This document shows positions 26,917 through 34,503 of a stretch of 64,000 nt of DNA, in pieces. The position numbers were made by a program, and so were the translations under genes. Origin of the DNA: Gammaproteobacteria bacterium (GTDB lineage Bacteria; Pseudomonadota; Gammaproteobacteria; Steroidobacterales; Woeseiaceae); contig JAOTYE010000003.1 in assembly GCA_029862045.1 (NCBI GenBank), positions 186,001-250,000 of the forward strand, read 5' to 3'. Under the pieces are notes generated by a model. It worked only from the letters and a program-made list of their open reading frames with translations, made no database searches and had not been told where the DNA came from. Position 1 is the stretch's first letter; every line of letters starts with the position of its first letter.

Positions 26917-27750
26917 AAGATCTACGGCCCTGATATTTTTGGTCAATGCACCGACCGAGATGTAGTCGACTCCGGTTGCCGCTACAGTGGCAATCTCGTC
27001 GAGCGTCAATCCGCCGGAGGCTTCGAGCTCGGCCGGTGGTTCGCCTTCTGCACGATTGATTGCGACGGCCTGCACAAGCAAGTCCGGTGCAAAGTTGTCC
27101 AGCATGAGTCTTTCGGCCTTGGCGCTCAAAGCCTCACGTAACTCTTGGATCGATTCGACCTCGACTTCAACCGGCATGTCAGGGTGAAGTTGCCTGGCAG
27201 CTGCAACGGCAGCCGCGATTCCGCCGGCACTCATGATGTGATTTTCCTTGATCAGGATCGCATCAAATAATCCAAAGCGGTGATTGACGCCGCCTCCGCA
27301 AAGTACGGCGTACTTCTGCGCCTGCCGGAGACCCGGGATCGTTTTTCGCGTGTCGAGGATACGGCAATCGGTTCCCGCCACGGCCTGAACATACTCCGCC
27401 GTAACAGTCGCAGTCGCCGACAGCATTTGTAGAAAATTCAGCGCTGTGCGCTCCGCAGTGAGTGTCGACGCGGCAGGTCCGTACAACGCACATATAACTT
27501 CGCCCGCGGCAACTACATTGCCATCGTCGTGTCGCCAGTCTATACGAATACTCGGGTCGACCTGCCGGCAGACCTCATCCACCCAGGGCCGGCCGGCCAT
27601 CGTCATTGATTCTCGTGTGATGATCGTCGCATCGATCGATGCCGAGGCCGGGATGAGTTGCGCCGTCAGGTCACCGTCACCGACATCTTCGCGCAAAGCA
27701 CGCGAGACGCTTTCTCGGATTTCGGCCAGTAAGGTATCGTCCGTCTGCAT
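26899..27750 (-). CDS. nadC: Nicotinate-nucleotide pyrophosphorylase (quinolinate phosphoribosyltransferase)
   Basis: A 283-residue enzyme that turns quinolinate plus PRPP into nicotinate mononucleotide. Key segments are ILDTRKTIPGLRQAQKYAV, GGGVNHRFGLFDAILIKENH and the C-terminal GVDYISVGALTKN. It is transcribed towards nadB with an 18-base overlap, an unusual arrangement for nadABC. Its promoter must lie in the 27751-27937 region. Confidence 0.95.
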   Translation of the reverse strand: MQTDDTLLAEIRESVSRALREDVGDGDLTAQLIPASASIDATIITRESMTMAGRPWVDEVCRQVDPSIRIDWRHDDGNVVAAGEVICALYGPAASTLTAERTALNFLQMLSATATVTAEYVQAVAGTDCRILDTRKTIPGLRQAQKYAVLCGGGVNHRFGLFDAILIKENHIMSAGGIAAAVAAARQLHPDMPVEVEVESIQELREALSAKAERLMLDNFAPDLLVQAVAINRAEGEPPAELEASGGLTLDEIATVAATGVDYISVGALTKNIRAVDLSMRFE

Positions 27751-27850
27751 TTTGATCCTGATCAGGTCTGGGCAAACGTAGTCTAGCAGCAGGTTTCATC
27801 GATCAGGACAAAACGAGACTCACGTTCGAGATTCAGAAGTAATGTCCGAA

Positions 27851-27878
27851 TCTGTGACGGGTTATGTATCGTCACAGA
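27851..27878. promoter_or_regulatory. Perfect inverted repeat in the nadC / 27938 divergent region
   Basis: TCTGTGACG (27851-27859) and CGTCACAGA (27870-27878) form a perfect 9-bp dyad around 10 bases. There is no T-run, so an operator or RNA hairpin is more likely than a terminator. A second small palindrome (GTTATTCAATAAC) lies at 27902-27914. The regulator is unknown. Confidence 0.4.
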
Positions 27879-27937
27879 CGCCGAAACCCGAAAATTGCCC
27901 GGTTATTCAATAACGTGCCGGATCGGTGGATCGGATC

Positions 27938-28894
27938 ATGAAGAATTTTCTTATTTGGGCAATCCTGGTGGGCGGCATTGGCTATGGCGGTGCCAAGCTG
28001 TACCTGCACAAGGAAGTCAGCGACGCCATGGATATGGCCGTTCTAATGATGTCGCCCTATGCTGACGTGGAATACGACGGTGTCGGATCAACCCTGTCAG
28101 GCGAGCTGACCGTCGACGGTGTGCGGGTTCGTGTCGACGGGTTTCGCGATGACCTTTATATCGATCGTATCGGTATCGACACGCCGAGCTTTTTTTCGCT
28201 GCTCGAGCTCAGTGACCTGGCCTCGATGCGAAGTGGCGGCATGCCCGATCACATCGGCTTCCTTATCGAAGGACTGCGTATTCCGGCCAACGCAGACTAC
28301 TACCAGGAACTCTACGACTTCTCTCTTGAAGCGCGCGGCGTCGCAGACACCTCTGACGCGGCGGTTGAGTGCACCGGCAGGTACGGTTTCTCGCCGAAGA
28401 CGCTCACTGCGCTTGGCTACGAGGACCAGGTGATGTCCATGTCAATGACCGTGCACGACGATGAGTCGCGCTACTCGTTCGACATGACGATCAGCATGGA
28501 GGACAAGTGGGACATGGCTGCCAGCGTCGCGCTCGCCGGCAATCTGATGACTGAAATGGCAAAAGGCCCGATGTACAGGCCAAGACTGCGCGATATGCGA
28601 ATGGAATTCACGGACAGGTCACTGAACCAGCGCGTCACGAAATACTGCAGGCAGCGCGGCCTGTCGGCAGAAGAAACACTCAAAGCACAAATCGATACCT
28701 TCAAGTATGCCGGTGAATCGAACGGCATCGAGTTCGACGATTACATGCTGGACCCGTACAAGGAATTCCTCTTGGGCAAGTCCACGTTGGTCGTAACTGC
28801 GAAGCCGAGTCAACCGATCGCGTTCTCGCAAATACACCTTTACAAACCGAGCGACGTCCCGGCGCTCCTTAATTTGGCAGCAACCGCACGCTAA
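27938..28894 (+). CDS. Hypothetical membrane-anchored protein
   Basis: A 318-residue protein that I cannot assign. It has one N-terminal hydrophobic segment (residues 2-20, LIWAILVGGIGYGGAKLYL) and then a soluble region that starts with beta-rich VEYDGVGSTLSGELTVDGV, reminiscent of periplasmic membrane-anchored AsmA/DUF945-like proteins. Two cysteines (in VECTGR and KYCRQ) could pair in the periplasm. I chose ATG 27938, preceded by GGTGG, over the in-frame GTG 27926. Confidence 0.6.
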   Translation: MKNFLIWAILVGGIGYGGAKLYLHKEVSDAMDMAVLMMSPYADVEYDGVGSTLSGELTVDGVRVRVDGFRDDLYIDRIGIDTPSFFSLLELSDLASMRSGGMPDHIGFLIEGLRIPANADYYQELYDFSLEARGVADTSDAAVECTGRYGFSPKTLTALGYEDQVMSMSMTVHDDESRYSFDMTISMEDKWDMAASVALAGNLMTEMAKGPMYRPRLRDMRMEFTDRSLNQRVTKYCRQRGLSAEETLKAQIDTFKYAGESNGIEFDDYMLDPYKEFLLGKSTLVVTAKPSQPIAFSQIHLYKPSDVPALLNLAATAR

Positions 28895-28932
28895 CCGCGA
28901 TTCACGGGGTATGATCTGTCGCACGACAGATC

Positions 28933-30252
28933 ATGCTGGTGAAGCAAGCGATGGCAGCCCAGAAAGGCCAGCTGATCCGCGGCATCGGCGTCATTGGTGG
29001 CGCGCTCCTCGTACTCAACGGAATGATCGGTGCCGGGATCTTCGCATTGCCGGCTGTGCTGGCGGAGCGGGCGGGCGTTTTAAGTCCCTGGCTGTTCCTC
29101 GGCGCAGGCATCCTCATCATTATCGTCGTATTGACGCTGGCTGAGTTATCGAGCTACTTCAGTGAATCTGGCGGGCCGGCACTGTATGCGACCCGCGCGT
29201 TCGGCCCACTGACAGGATTTAGCATCGGCTGGTTGTATTACGTGAGCCGCGCGTCGGCAATAGCCGCGAACTCGCACGTGATGGCCAAGTATCTGGGTGC
29301 ACTGTGGCCCTGGTTCGATACCGATAGCGGACATGCCGTCGTCATCGTCGTGGTTTGCGGAGCATTGACGCTCGCCAACGTCGTCGGCGTCAAGGGCGGC
29401 GTGCGCACGCTGGCATTCTTCACGTTTTTCAAGCTCATTCCGCTCTTGATCTTGATCGTACTTGGCTTGCAGTACGCGAGTCCGGCAGTGTTGTTTCCCG
29501 ACAGTTTACCGACGATCGAAGATCTTGGCGGCACGACATTATTACTTATCTATGCCTTCATCGGCTTCGAATCGATACTGATCACGGCAGGCGAAACGGA
29601 AAAACCGAGGTCGACGATTCCGCACGCGTTGGTTCGCACCGTAATCGCCACGGGCGTTTTCTACTTTCTTATCTCACTCGTTTATGTCGCCGTCTTGCCA
29701 GGGGACACCAGTGGCGGGACATTGGTCGATGTGGGGCGCAAGCTGGCAGGACCGGTCGGTGCGGTCGCGATAACGCTGGCAGCCGTATTTTCGATCGGCG
29801 GAAATCTATCCAGTACGATGCTGGCGGCGCCACGTCTGACACTTTCGCTTGCTGAAAACCGGCTGTTGCCACAATGGTTCGGCCGCATCCACGACAAATA
29901 CTCATCACCGGCGAATTCGATCATCTTTCTCGGTGGGCTGGCCGCGATTCTCGCGTTATCGGGATCGTTCGTCCGCCTGGCGATTGCCTCGTCGCTGACC
30001 CGGCTCATCACCTTCGCTGTGTGTATTGCAGCCCTTCCCGTGATAAAGCAACAGGCAGATCGTGACGCGTTGGAGCGTGCCTATCGGCTGAAGGGCGGCT
30101 ACACGCTACCGATCATCGCGCTCGGCCTGTGCGTATGGATGGCCTCACACTCGTCGGCGGAGTCGTGGAAATTTGTTGCAGGTCTGTTTGGGGTCGGGCT
30201 TCTGCTGTTCTGGCTGGAGCAGTTTACGGTCAGAAGGTCTGGCGCCAACTGA
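28933..30252 (+). CDS. APC-superfamily amino acid permease
   Basis: A 439-residue inner-membrane permease of the amino acid-polyamine-organocation superfamily with about 12 hydrophobic segments. The TM1 signature is GGALLVLNGMIGAGIFALPA, and the TM6 region carries FIGFESILITAGETEKPRSTIP. The substrate is unknown. It starts 38 bases after the preceding gene and ends convergent with the rhodanese gene. Confidence 0.88.
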   Translation: MLVKQAMAAQKGQLIRGIGVIGGALLVLNGMIGAGIFALPAVLAERAGVLSPWLFLGAGILIIIVVLTLAELSSYFSESGGPALYATRAFGPLTGFSIGWLYYVSRASAIAANSHVMAKYLGALWPWFDTDSGHAVVIVVVCGALTLANVVGVKGGVRTLAFFTFFKLIPLLILIVLGLQYASPAVLFPDSLPTIEDLGGTTLLLIYAFIGFESILITAGETEKPRSTIPHALVRTVIATGVFYFLISLVYVAVLPGDTSGGTLVDVGRKLAGPVGAVAITLAAVFSIGGNLSSTMLAAPRLTLSLAENRLLPQWFGRIHDKYSSPANSIIFLGGLAAILALSGSFVRLAIASSLTRLITFAVCIAALPVIKQQADRDALERAYRLKGGYTLPIIALGLCVWMASHSSAESWKFVAGLFGVGLLLFWLEQFTVRRSGAN

Positions 30253-30283
30253 TGTCTGTCGGTCGCGCGGTTGCGGTTGCGAA

Positions 30284-30673
30284 CTAACCGGTACCCTCTA
30301 TTGGGAGCTGCGCCTGTGCCCAGGCAACAATACCGCCATCCATCGATATCACGTTCTTGTAACCAAGGTCTTCGGCTGTTTTCGCGGCCAATGCTGAGCG
30401 ACCACCGGTACCGCAGTAAAGAATGATGGTCTGCTCCTCGTGAGGAGTGTTCGGGTCGCTACGCGCAGTATCGACAAGTTTGTGAAGGTTGAATTCGAGC
30501 AGGCCGCGAGGGAGATATAACGCACCGGGAATATGGCCCCTCTGAAACTCCGCCGGCTCTCTGATATCGATCCATAGTGCGTTCGAACCGAGGTGCTCGT
30601 GAGCCTCAGTCACTGAGCACTCCGTAATTGTCGCTTTTGCTTTGGCAACCAGGTCAGAGGGATTCACTAGCAT
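30284..30673 (-). CDS. Single-domain rhodanese sulfurtransferase
   Basis: A 129-residue rhodanese with the active loop CGTGGRS (ILYCGTGGRSALAA), which carries a persulfide on its cysteine; the substrate segment DIREPAEFQRGHIPGA is also clear. There is no signal peptide, so it is cytoplasmic. I chose ATG 30673 with CTGGAG upstream; the longer open frame would overlap sorB. It is the last gene of the dsrE2-tusA-yeiH-sorAB operon and likely passes sulfur to TusA, as in other sulfur oxidisers. Confidence 0.85.
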   Translation of the reverse strand: MLVNPSDLVAKAKATITECSVTEAHEHLGSNALWIDIREPAEFQRGHIPGALYLPRGLLEFNLHKLVDTARSDPNTPHEEQTIILYCGTGGRSALAAKTAEDLGYKNVISMDGGIVAWAQAQLPIEGTG

Positions 30674-30701
30674 GATGGCGTTCTCCAGATTCTTGCTTGT
30701 A

Positions 30702-31085
30702 TCAGTCGGGCTGCCCGGTCGGCGGCGCATACGGATTTGGCGGCATCAGATCCGGCGGTATTGTGGCGCGACGCCGGTCCGCTTGCGGCGGATAGTTTTG
30801 CGCAAGGTAGGCAATGATCTTCGATTCGGTGTCCGGATCGAATTGCCACAGATTCTGTTTTTTTTGCATCCAGCGAATCATGTTCAACCATTGCGCTTCG
30901 CTGCCGCGTTGCTGGGTGATCAGTTTCGGTGAGTGACAGGCGATGCAGTTATTTCGCACGAGCTGCCAGTCGCCGCTCATCCTGAGGCCCGTGAATGCGT
31001 CGAGCTCAACCTCCTGTGCAACGGCGTCCATTGCCACAACAAATGCGGCACCGAGCACCAGCAAGAGCTTCAGGCTGCCCGACAT
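30702..31085 (-). CDS. sorB: Sulfite dehydrogenase cytochrome c subunit (SorB-like)
   Basis: A 127-residue exported cytochrome c with a signal peptide (LLLVLGAAFVVAMDAVAQ) and a haem site CIACH. It would accept electrons from SorA in the periplasm. The start is ATG 31085, overlapping the sorA stop as ATGA; the open frame to 31115 would begin inside sorA. The proline-rich tail (PPNPYAPPTGQPD) is unusual. Confidence 0.85.
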   Translation of the reverse strand: MSGSLKLLLVLGAAFVVAMDAVAQEVELDAFTGLRMSGDWQLVRNNCIACHSPKLITQQRGSEAQWLNMIRWMQKKQNLWQFDPDTESKIIAYLAQNYPPQADRRRATIPPDLMPPNPYAPPTGQPD

Positions 31086-32401
31086 CAGCCGACTTGTACT
31101 GCAATGCGATGACATGCGTTATTCAGATACCCCTTCGGGTTCCAGCCCGGCAGCACCATCGGCTGAGCCTTGCCGGTGCTGTCGGTCGCACGTGCCCAGA
31201 CTTCATAGTAACCGGCCTCTGGAAACTCGACGTCTGTACTCCAGTGCTGCCAGGCCAGGCGATTGGCCGGTGCGGTCAGCTTCGTTTTGTGCCAGGTCGC
31301 ACCAAAGTCGATGGACACCCGAACTTTCTTTACCTCGAGGTCGCCAGCCCAGGCATGGCCACGCACTGCAAATTTCTCGCCAAGTGCATGCTCGACGCCT
31401 GAGCGCGGAAACGTAATAAGCGACTTGACCGGCATCGACTCGATGATGCACATCTCGTCTTCCGGAACCTGGCTGCCCGGAGCTACTGAACTGCACGGTA
31501 CGCGATACGACGTGCCGGTCATCTTGGGACCGTCATGCACCCGGTTGCGTACGACGATCTTGTTGAGCCATTTGCCACACACGGAACCGGGCCAGCCGGC
31601 GCAAACCAGGCGCAATGGATAGCCGTTCATGTGCGGAATGTCCTCACCATTCATCGCCCAAGCAACAAGCGTTTCATCTTCCAGCGCCTTGGCGACCGGT
31701 ACACCGCGCGAAATGGGTACCTTGTTCGGATCGCCACTTGCATGTGTATCGGCACCGTAATAGGCAACGTAAACGGCATCGTCGTCGATGCCGACATCCT
31801 CGAGTACATCTTTGAGCCGCACGCCGGTCCAGGACGGACAACCGACGGCGCCAACTGACCATTGGTTACCCGAGGCAGGCGGCACAAACTCGCTGCGCCC
31901 GTTGCCGCCACACTCGAGCTGCAACTGGTAGGTGTAGTGTTCGAACTTCTCTTTCAGTTCGGCGATCGTGAATGACATTGAACGAGCTGCCGATTCACCG
32001 CCGATCTCCAGGGTCCAGGTGTCCGGATCGATAGTGCTCGTTACCGGTGGTCTGCCGTTGTTTCGTACGAACAGATATTTCGCCGGCGTCACGTTATCGT
32101 CGAGCAGATGTGCCGGTGTTTCGGCGTTGACCGGGCGGTCGTTCAATATGATCAGTCCTTCCTTGCCCGGAATCTCGAACGGCTGGCTGGATTGTGCGAC
32201 AGCGGCCGGTATGAGTCCACCCGGCATCAGGTGCGCAAATGGTATAGACGCGCCAACCGCCGTCGACATGGCGATCAGGCTACTTTGTGTAAGAAAACCG
32301 CGTCGTGTGAGCGGATCAGTTTGTCTACCCCATACGAGATGATCTGCTGCAACAGGATCTTGTGTGTACAGCTCATGAATGCCAGGTTTCTTGTTTGCCA
32401 T
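31085..32401 (-). CDS. sorA: Periplasmic molybdenum sulfite dehydrogenase (SorA-like)
   Basis: A 438-residue molybdopterin enzyme of the sulfite oxidase family that oxidises sulfite to sulfate. A twin-arginine signal is present (LTRRGFLTQS, Arg33-Arg34), so the folded protein is exported by Tat. The molybdenum cysteine is in QLECGGNGRSE (Cys164), and a C-terminal Mo-co dimerisation domain begins near residue 320. Coupling to sorB and position next to yeiH put it downstream of cytoplasmic sulfite production. Confidence 0.88.
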   Translation of the reverse strand: MANKKPGIHELYTQDPVAADHLVWGRQTDPLTRRGFLTQSSLIAMSTAVGASIPFAHLMPGGLIPAAVAQSSQPFEIPGKEGLIILNDRPVNAETPAHLLDDNVTPAKYLFVRNNGRPPVTSTIDPDTWTLEIGGESAARSMSFTIAELKEKFEHYTYQLQLECGGNGRSEFVPPASGNQWSVGAVGCPSWTGVRLKDVLEDVGIDDDAVYVAYYGADTHASGDPNKVPISRGVPVAKALEDETLVAWAMNGEDIPHMNGYPLRLVCAGWPGSVCGKWLNKIVVRNRVHDGPKMTGTSYRVPCSSVAPGSQVPEDEMCIIESMPVKSLITFPRSGVEHALGEKFAVRGHAWAGDLEVKKVRVSIDFGATWHKTKLTAPANRLAWQHWSTDVEFPEAGYYEVWARATDSTGKAQPMVLPGWNPKGYLNNACHRIAVQVG

Positions 32402-32410
32402 CGACCACTC

Positions 32411-33466
32411 CTAGTACAACACGGCAATCAGCGATGCGCTGACGACACCGACGAGCAAAGCGGAAAAAAGCCCGACACCAAGCGGCTTCAATCCGATGCG
32501 TACGAGCCCCATAATGCTTGTACCCAGGCCAACCGCTGCCATCGCAACGGCAAGGCAGATTTCAGCCGTCTCTTTCGTGTAACTGACAATTGATTTCCAG
32601 GTCTCAGGCTCGATGAGGCCAAAAGCAAGATCGCCCATGTCACCGACCGTCCGGATCAGGCTCATGCAGGCGAAGCCGACTACGAACAACGGGATCATTG
32701 TCCACCACTTCGGCGGCTCGCCGGCGTCCGAGAATTTTCGGTGATAAATGACGCTCATCACCGGGATGACGACGAGCATGCCAAGATTCCGCACCAGCTT
32801 GGTAACGGTGGCGATATCGAGAGCCTGTGGATCGTTGTAGTACTGCTGGTAGACCATGCCGGCACCCGCTACTTGCGCAGTCTCATGTACCGAGGTGCCG
32901 AGAAACAGGCCGCTCTTGAATGTATCGGCATCGAACATCCATTGGGCCGCAAACGGATAGGTCAACATTGCGATGACGCCGAAGATCGTGACGAAGGCAA
33001 CGGCGTACGCGACCTCATCGTCTTTCGCGGCAATTGCCGGTGCCGTTGCAACGATAGCCGTGGCGCCGCAGATGCTTGTGCCAACAGCGATCAGCGTCCC
33101 GAATCTGCCGGTCAGGCCGACTTTGCGGCTCAGGGTCGTGACGATCAGAATCGCTGCCGTAATGGTGCCGACGATCACCGGGAGGGCCTGCAGCCCGATC
33201 GAGCCGAGCTCACTGAGGCTCAGACGAATGCCGAGCAGGACGATGCCAAGCCGAAGGACGCGCACCAGCCCAAAACGCACACCAGGCTCAAAAATCCTCG
33301 GCAGTGTGATCGTGTTGCGAACAAGAATGCCGAGCAAGATCGCCATCATGATCCCGCTGATGGGGCTTTTTGGTAGCCCCATCCACGTTACGCCAATAAG
33401 TTCCGAGAGGATCTGGCCGCCAATAGCCAGCACGAAAGCAAGGATCAGACCGGGGAGAATAGCCAT
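32411..33466 (-). CDS. yeiH: YeiH-family putative sulfate/sulfite exporter
   Basis: A 351-residue polytopic protein of the YeiH/UPF0324 family, annotated generally as a putative sulfate exporter. It has about 10 hydrophobic segments; the hallmark GTSICGATAIVATAPAI lies in mid-protein and GLFLGTSVHETAQVAGAG follows. Gene order (tusA, yeiH, sorA, sorB) suggests that it exports sulfite made in the cytoplasm to periplasmic SorAB. It ends 9 bases before sorA. Confidence 0.85.
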   Translation of the reverse strand: MAILPGLILAFVLAIGGQILSELIGVTWMGLPKSPISGIMMAILLGILVRNTITLPRIFEPGVRFGLVRVLRLGIVLLGIRLSLSELGSIGLQALPVIVGTITAAILIVTTLSRKVGLTGRFGTLIAVGTSICGATAIVATAPAIAAKDDEVAYAVAFVTIFGVIAMLTYPFAAQWMFDADTFKSGLFLGTSVHETAQVAGAGMVYQQYYNDPQALDIATVTKLVRNLGMLVVIPVMSVIYHRKFSDAGEPPKWWTMIPLFVVGFACMSLIRTVGDMGDLAFGLIEPETWKSIVSYTKETAEICLAVAMAAVGLGTSIMGLVRIGLKPLGVGLFSALLVGVVSASLIAVLY

Positions 33467-33511
33467 AGCAAATGCAGTTGCCTGGTGCGATTGTTGAGGG
33501 ACACGCGATCC

Positions 33512-33541
33512 GACGCGCCGGGGCAGGGCTCCCGGCGCGTC
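33512..33541. terminator. GC-rich hairpin between tusA and yeiH
   Basis: GACGCGCCGGG (33512-33522) and CCCGGCGCGTC (33531-33541) form a perfect 11-bp stem with an 8-base loop. There is no T-run on either strand, so it may act as an attenuating or mRNA-stabilising hairpin that separates expression of the sulfur-carrier genes from the exporter and sorAB. Confidence 0.5.
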
Positions 33542-33554
33542 ACAACGATGCCAA

Positions 33555-33785
33555 CTAGGCCGCCGTGTGTTTGATCAGGAATCGGTAAATCGAGTCGTCG
33601 ACCGAATGCTCCATCAGTTCATTACCCGTTTGGCGGCAAAAGGCCTGAAAATCGGCAACAGCCCCGGGGTCTGTGGCCAGTATTTCAAGCGTGCCACCGG
33701 CCGGAACTTCTTTCAGTGCCTTCTTGGCTTTGAGTATGGGTAGCGGGCAATTGAGTCCCTTTGCATCAAGTGTGTGGTCAGCCAT
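33555..33785 (-). CDS. tusA: Sulfur carrier protein TusA
   Basis: A 76-residue cytoplasmic sulfur carrier of the TusA/SirA family with the CPxP motif in GLNCPLPILK (Cys13). In sulfur oxidisers TusA passes persulfide sulfur between rhodanese, DsrE proteins and the oxidising machinery. It lies 41 bases after dsrE2 and belongs to the rhd-tusA-dsrE2 set typical of such organisms. Confidence 0.92.
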   Translation of the reverse strand: MADHTLDAKGLNCPLPILKAKKALKEVPAGGTLEILATDPGAVADFQAFCRQTGNELMEHSVDDSIYRFLIKHTAA

Positions 33786-33826
33786 TTACTGTTGCTCCGA
33801 TTTGCTGTGTTCTTCTGAAATTCCGA

Positions 33827-34366
33827 TCAAATGAAAAGATTGATTTCTGACTGCGTCGCACATTCGATATAGGTTGCCGCGCCACCCAGTTCCGGACCTT
33901 CGATCATGTCATCGAGCGAGTACTCAAAAAGATCCATCGTCATCTGGCAGGCGATCATGCGTACGTCGGCTTCAAGCGCGAGCTCGCGCAGATCTTCGAT
34001 AGAGGCCACGCCTTTCTTGCTCATCAAATTCTTCATCATCTTCGAGCAGGCGGCGTCCACGCCTGGAATAGCGGTCATCAAATTCGGCAGACCCATGTGG
34101 GCGCCCATCATCGGCATTTTCATTGCCGGATTACCGGCTGCTGTCAGTTGCAAATCGAGTTTTTTCAGCAGCAGGGGCAAACCATAGAACGTGAAGAACA
34201 TCGTTACGGGCAAGCCCATCGCTGCGGCAGTCGTCGCCAGGATAAACGGCGGATACGCCCAGTCCAGGCTGCCTTTCGTAACAATGATCGACATGCTTTT
34301 CGTTTCGGGAACGGCAACCGGCGCCGCACTCACCGAGTCTTGGACTACTTGAGCTTCACTGGACAT
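33827..34366 (-). CDS. dsrE2: DsrE2-type sulfurtransferase
   Basis: A 179-residue protein of the DsrE/F/H-like family, DsrE2 subgroup. Conserved cysteines are Cys107 (DAACSKMM) and Cys140 (MIACQMTMDLF). A hydrophobic stretch at about residues 40-66 is consistent with the membrane association of this subgroup. AGGTGAT precedes the start. It is the first gene of the leftward sulfur operon and is divergent from the lipoate/sHdr cluster across a 137-base regulatory region. Confidence 0.88.
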   Translation of the reverse strand: MSSEAQVVQDSVSAAPVAVPETKSMSIIVTKGSLDWAYPPFILATTAAAMGLPVTMFFTFYGLPLLLKKLDLQLTAAGNPAMKMPMMGAHMGLPNLMTAIPGVDAACSKMMKNLMSKKGVASIEDLRELALEADVRMIACQMTMDLFEYSLDDMIEGPELGGAATYIECATQSEINLFI

Positions 34367-34410
34367 TGGATATCACCTCTTCTGTGTAAGACTTATGGGG
34401 CTCCGCAGGG

Positions 34411-34428
34411 CATATTAGAATATCAGAA
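34411..34428 (+). promoter_or_regulatory. Operator candidate 1 for the two-cysteine ArsR regulator
   Basis: CATATTAGAATATCAGAA contains the perfect palindrome ATATTAGAATAT (34412-34423). It lies in the divergent region between dsrE2 and the HDAC-like gene. An 18-base relative with 14 identities is found at 39937-39954 on the other strand. BigR/SqrR-type ArsR repressors bind AT-rich palindromes of this kind; assignment to the regulator at 47036 is inference. Confidence 0.55.
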
Positions 34429-34503
34429 TTGTCTTTATTAGGGGGATAGAATAGTCTCGGCTGACGTATTTGCCCGGGAATCGCCACTATCGGTCCTGTC
34501 TGC

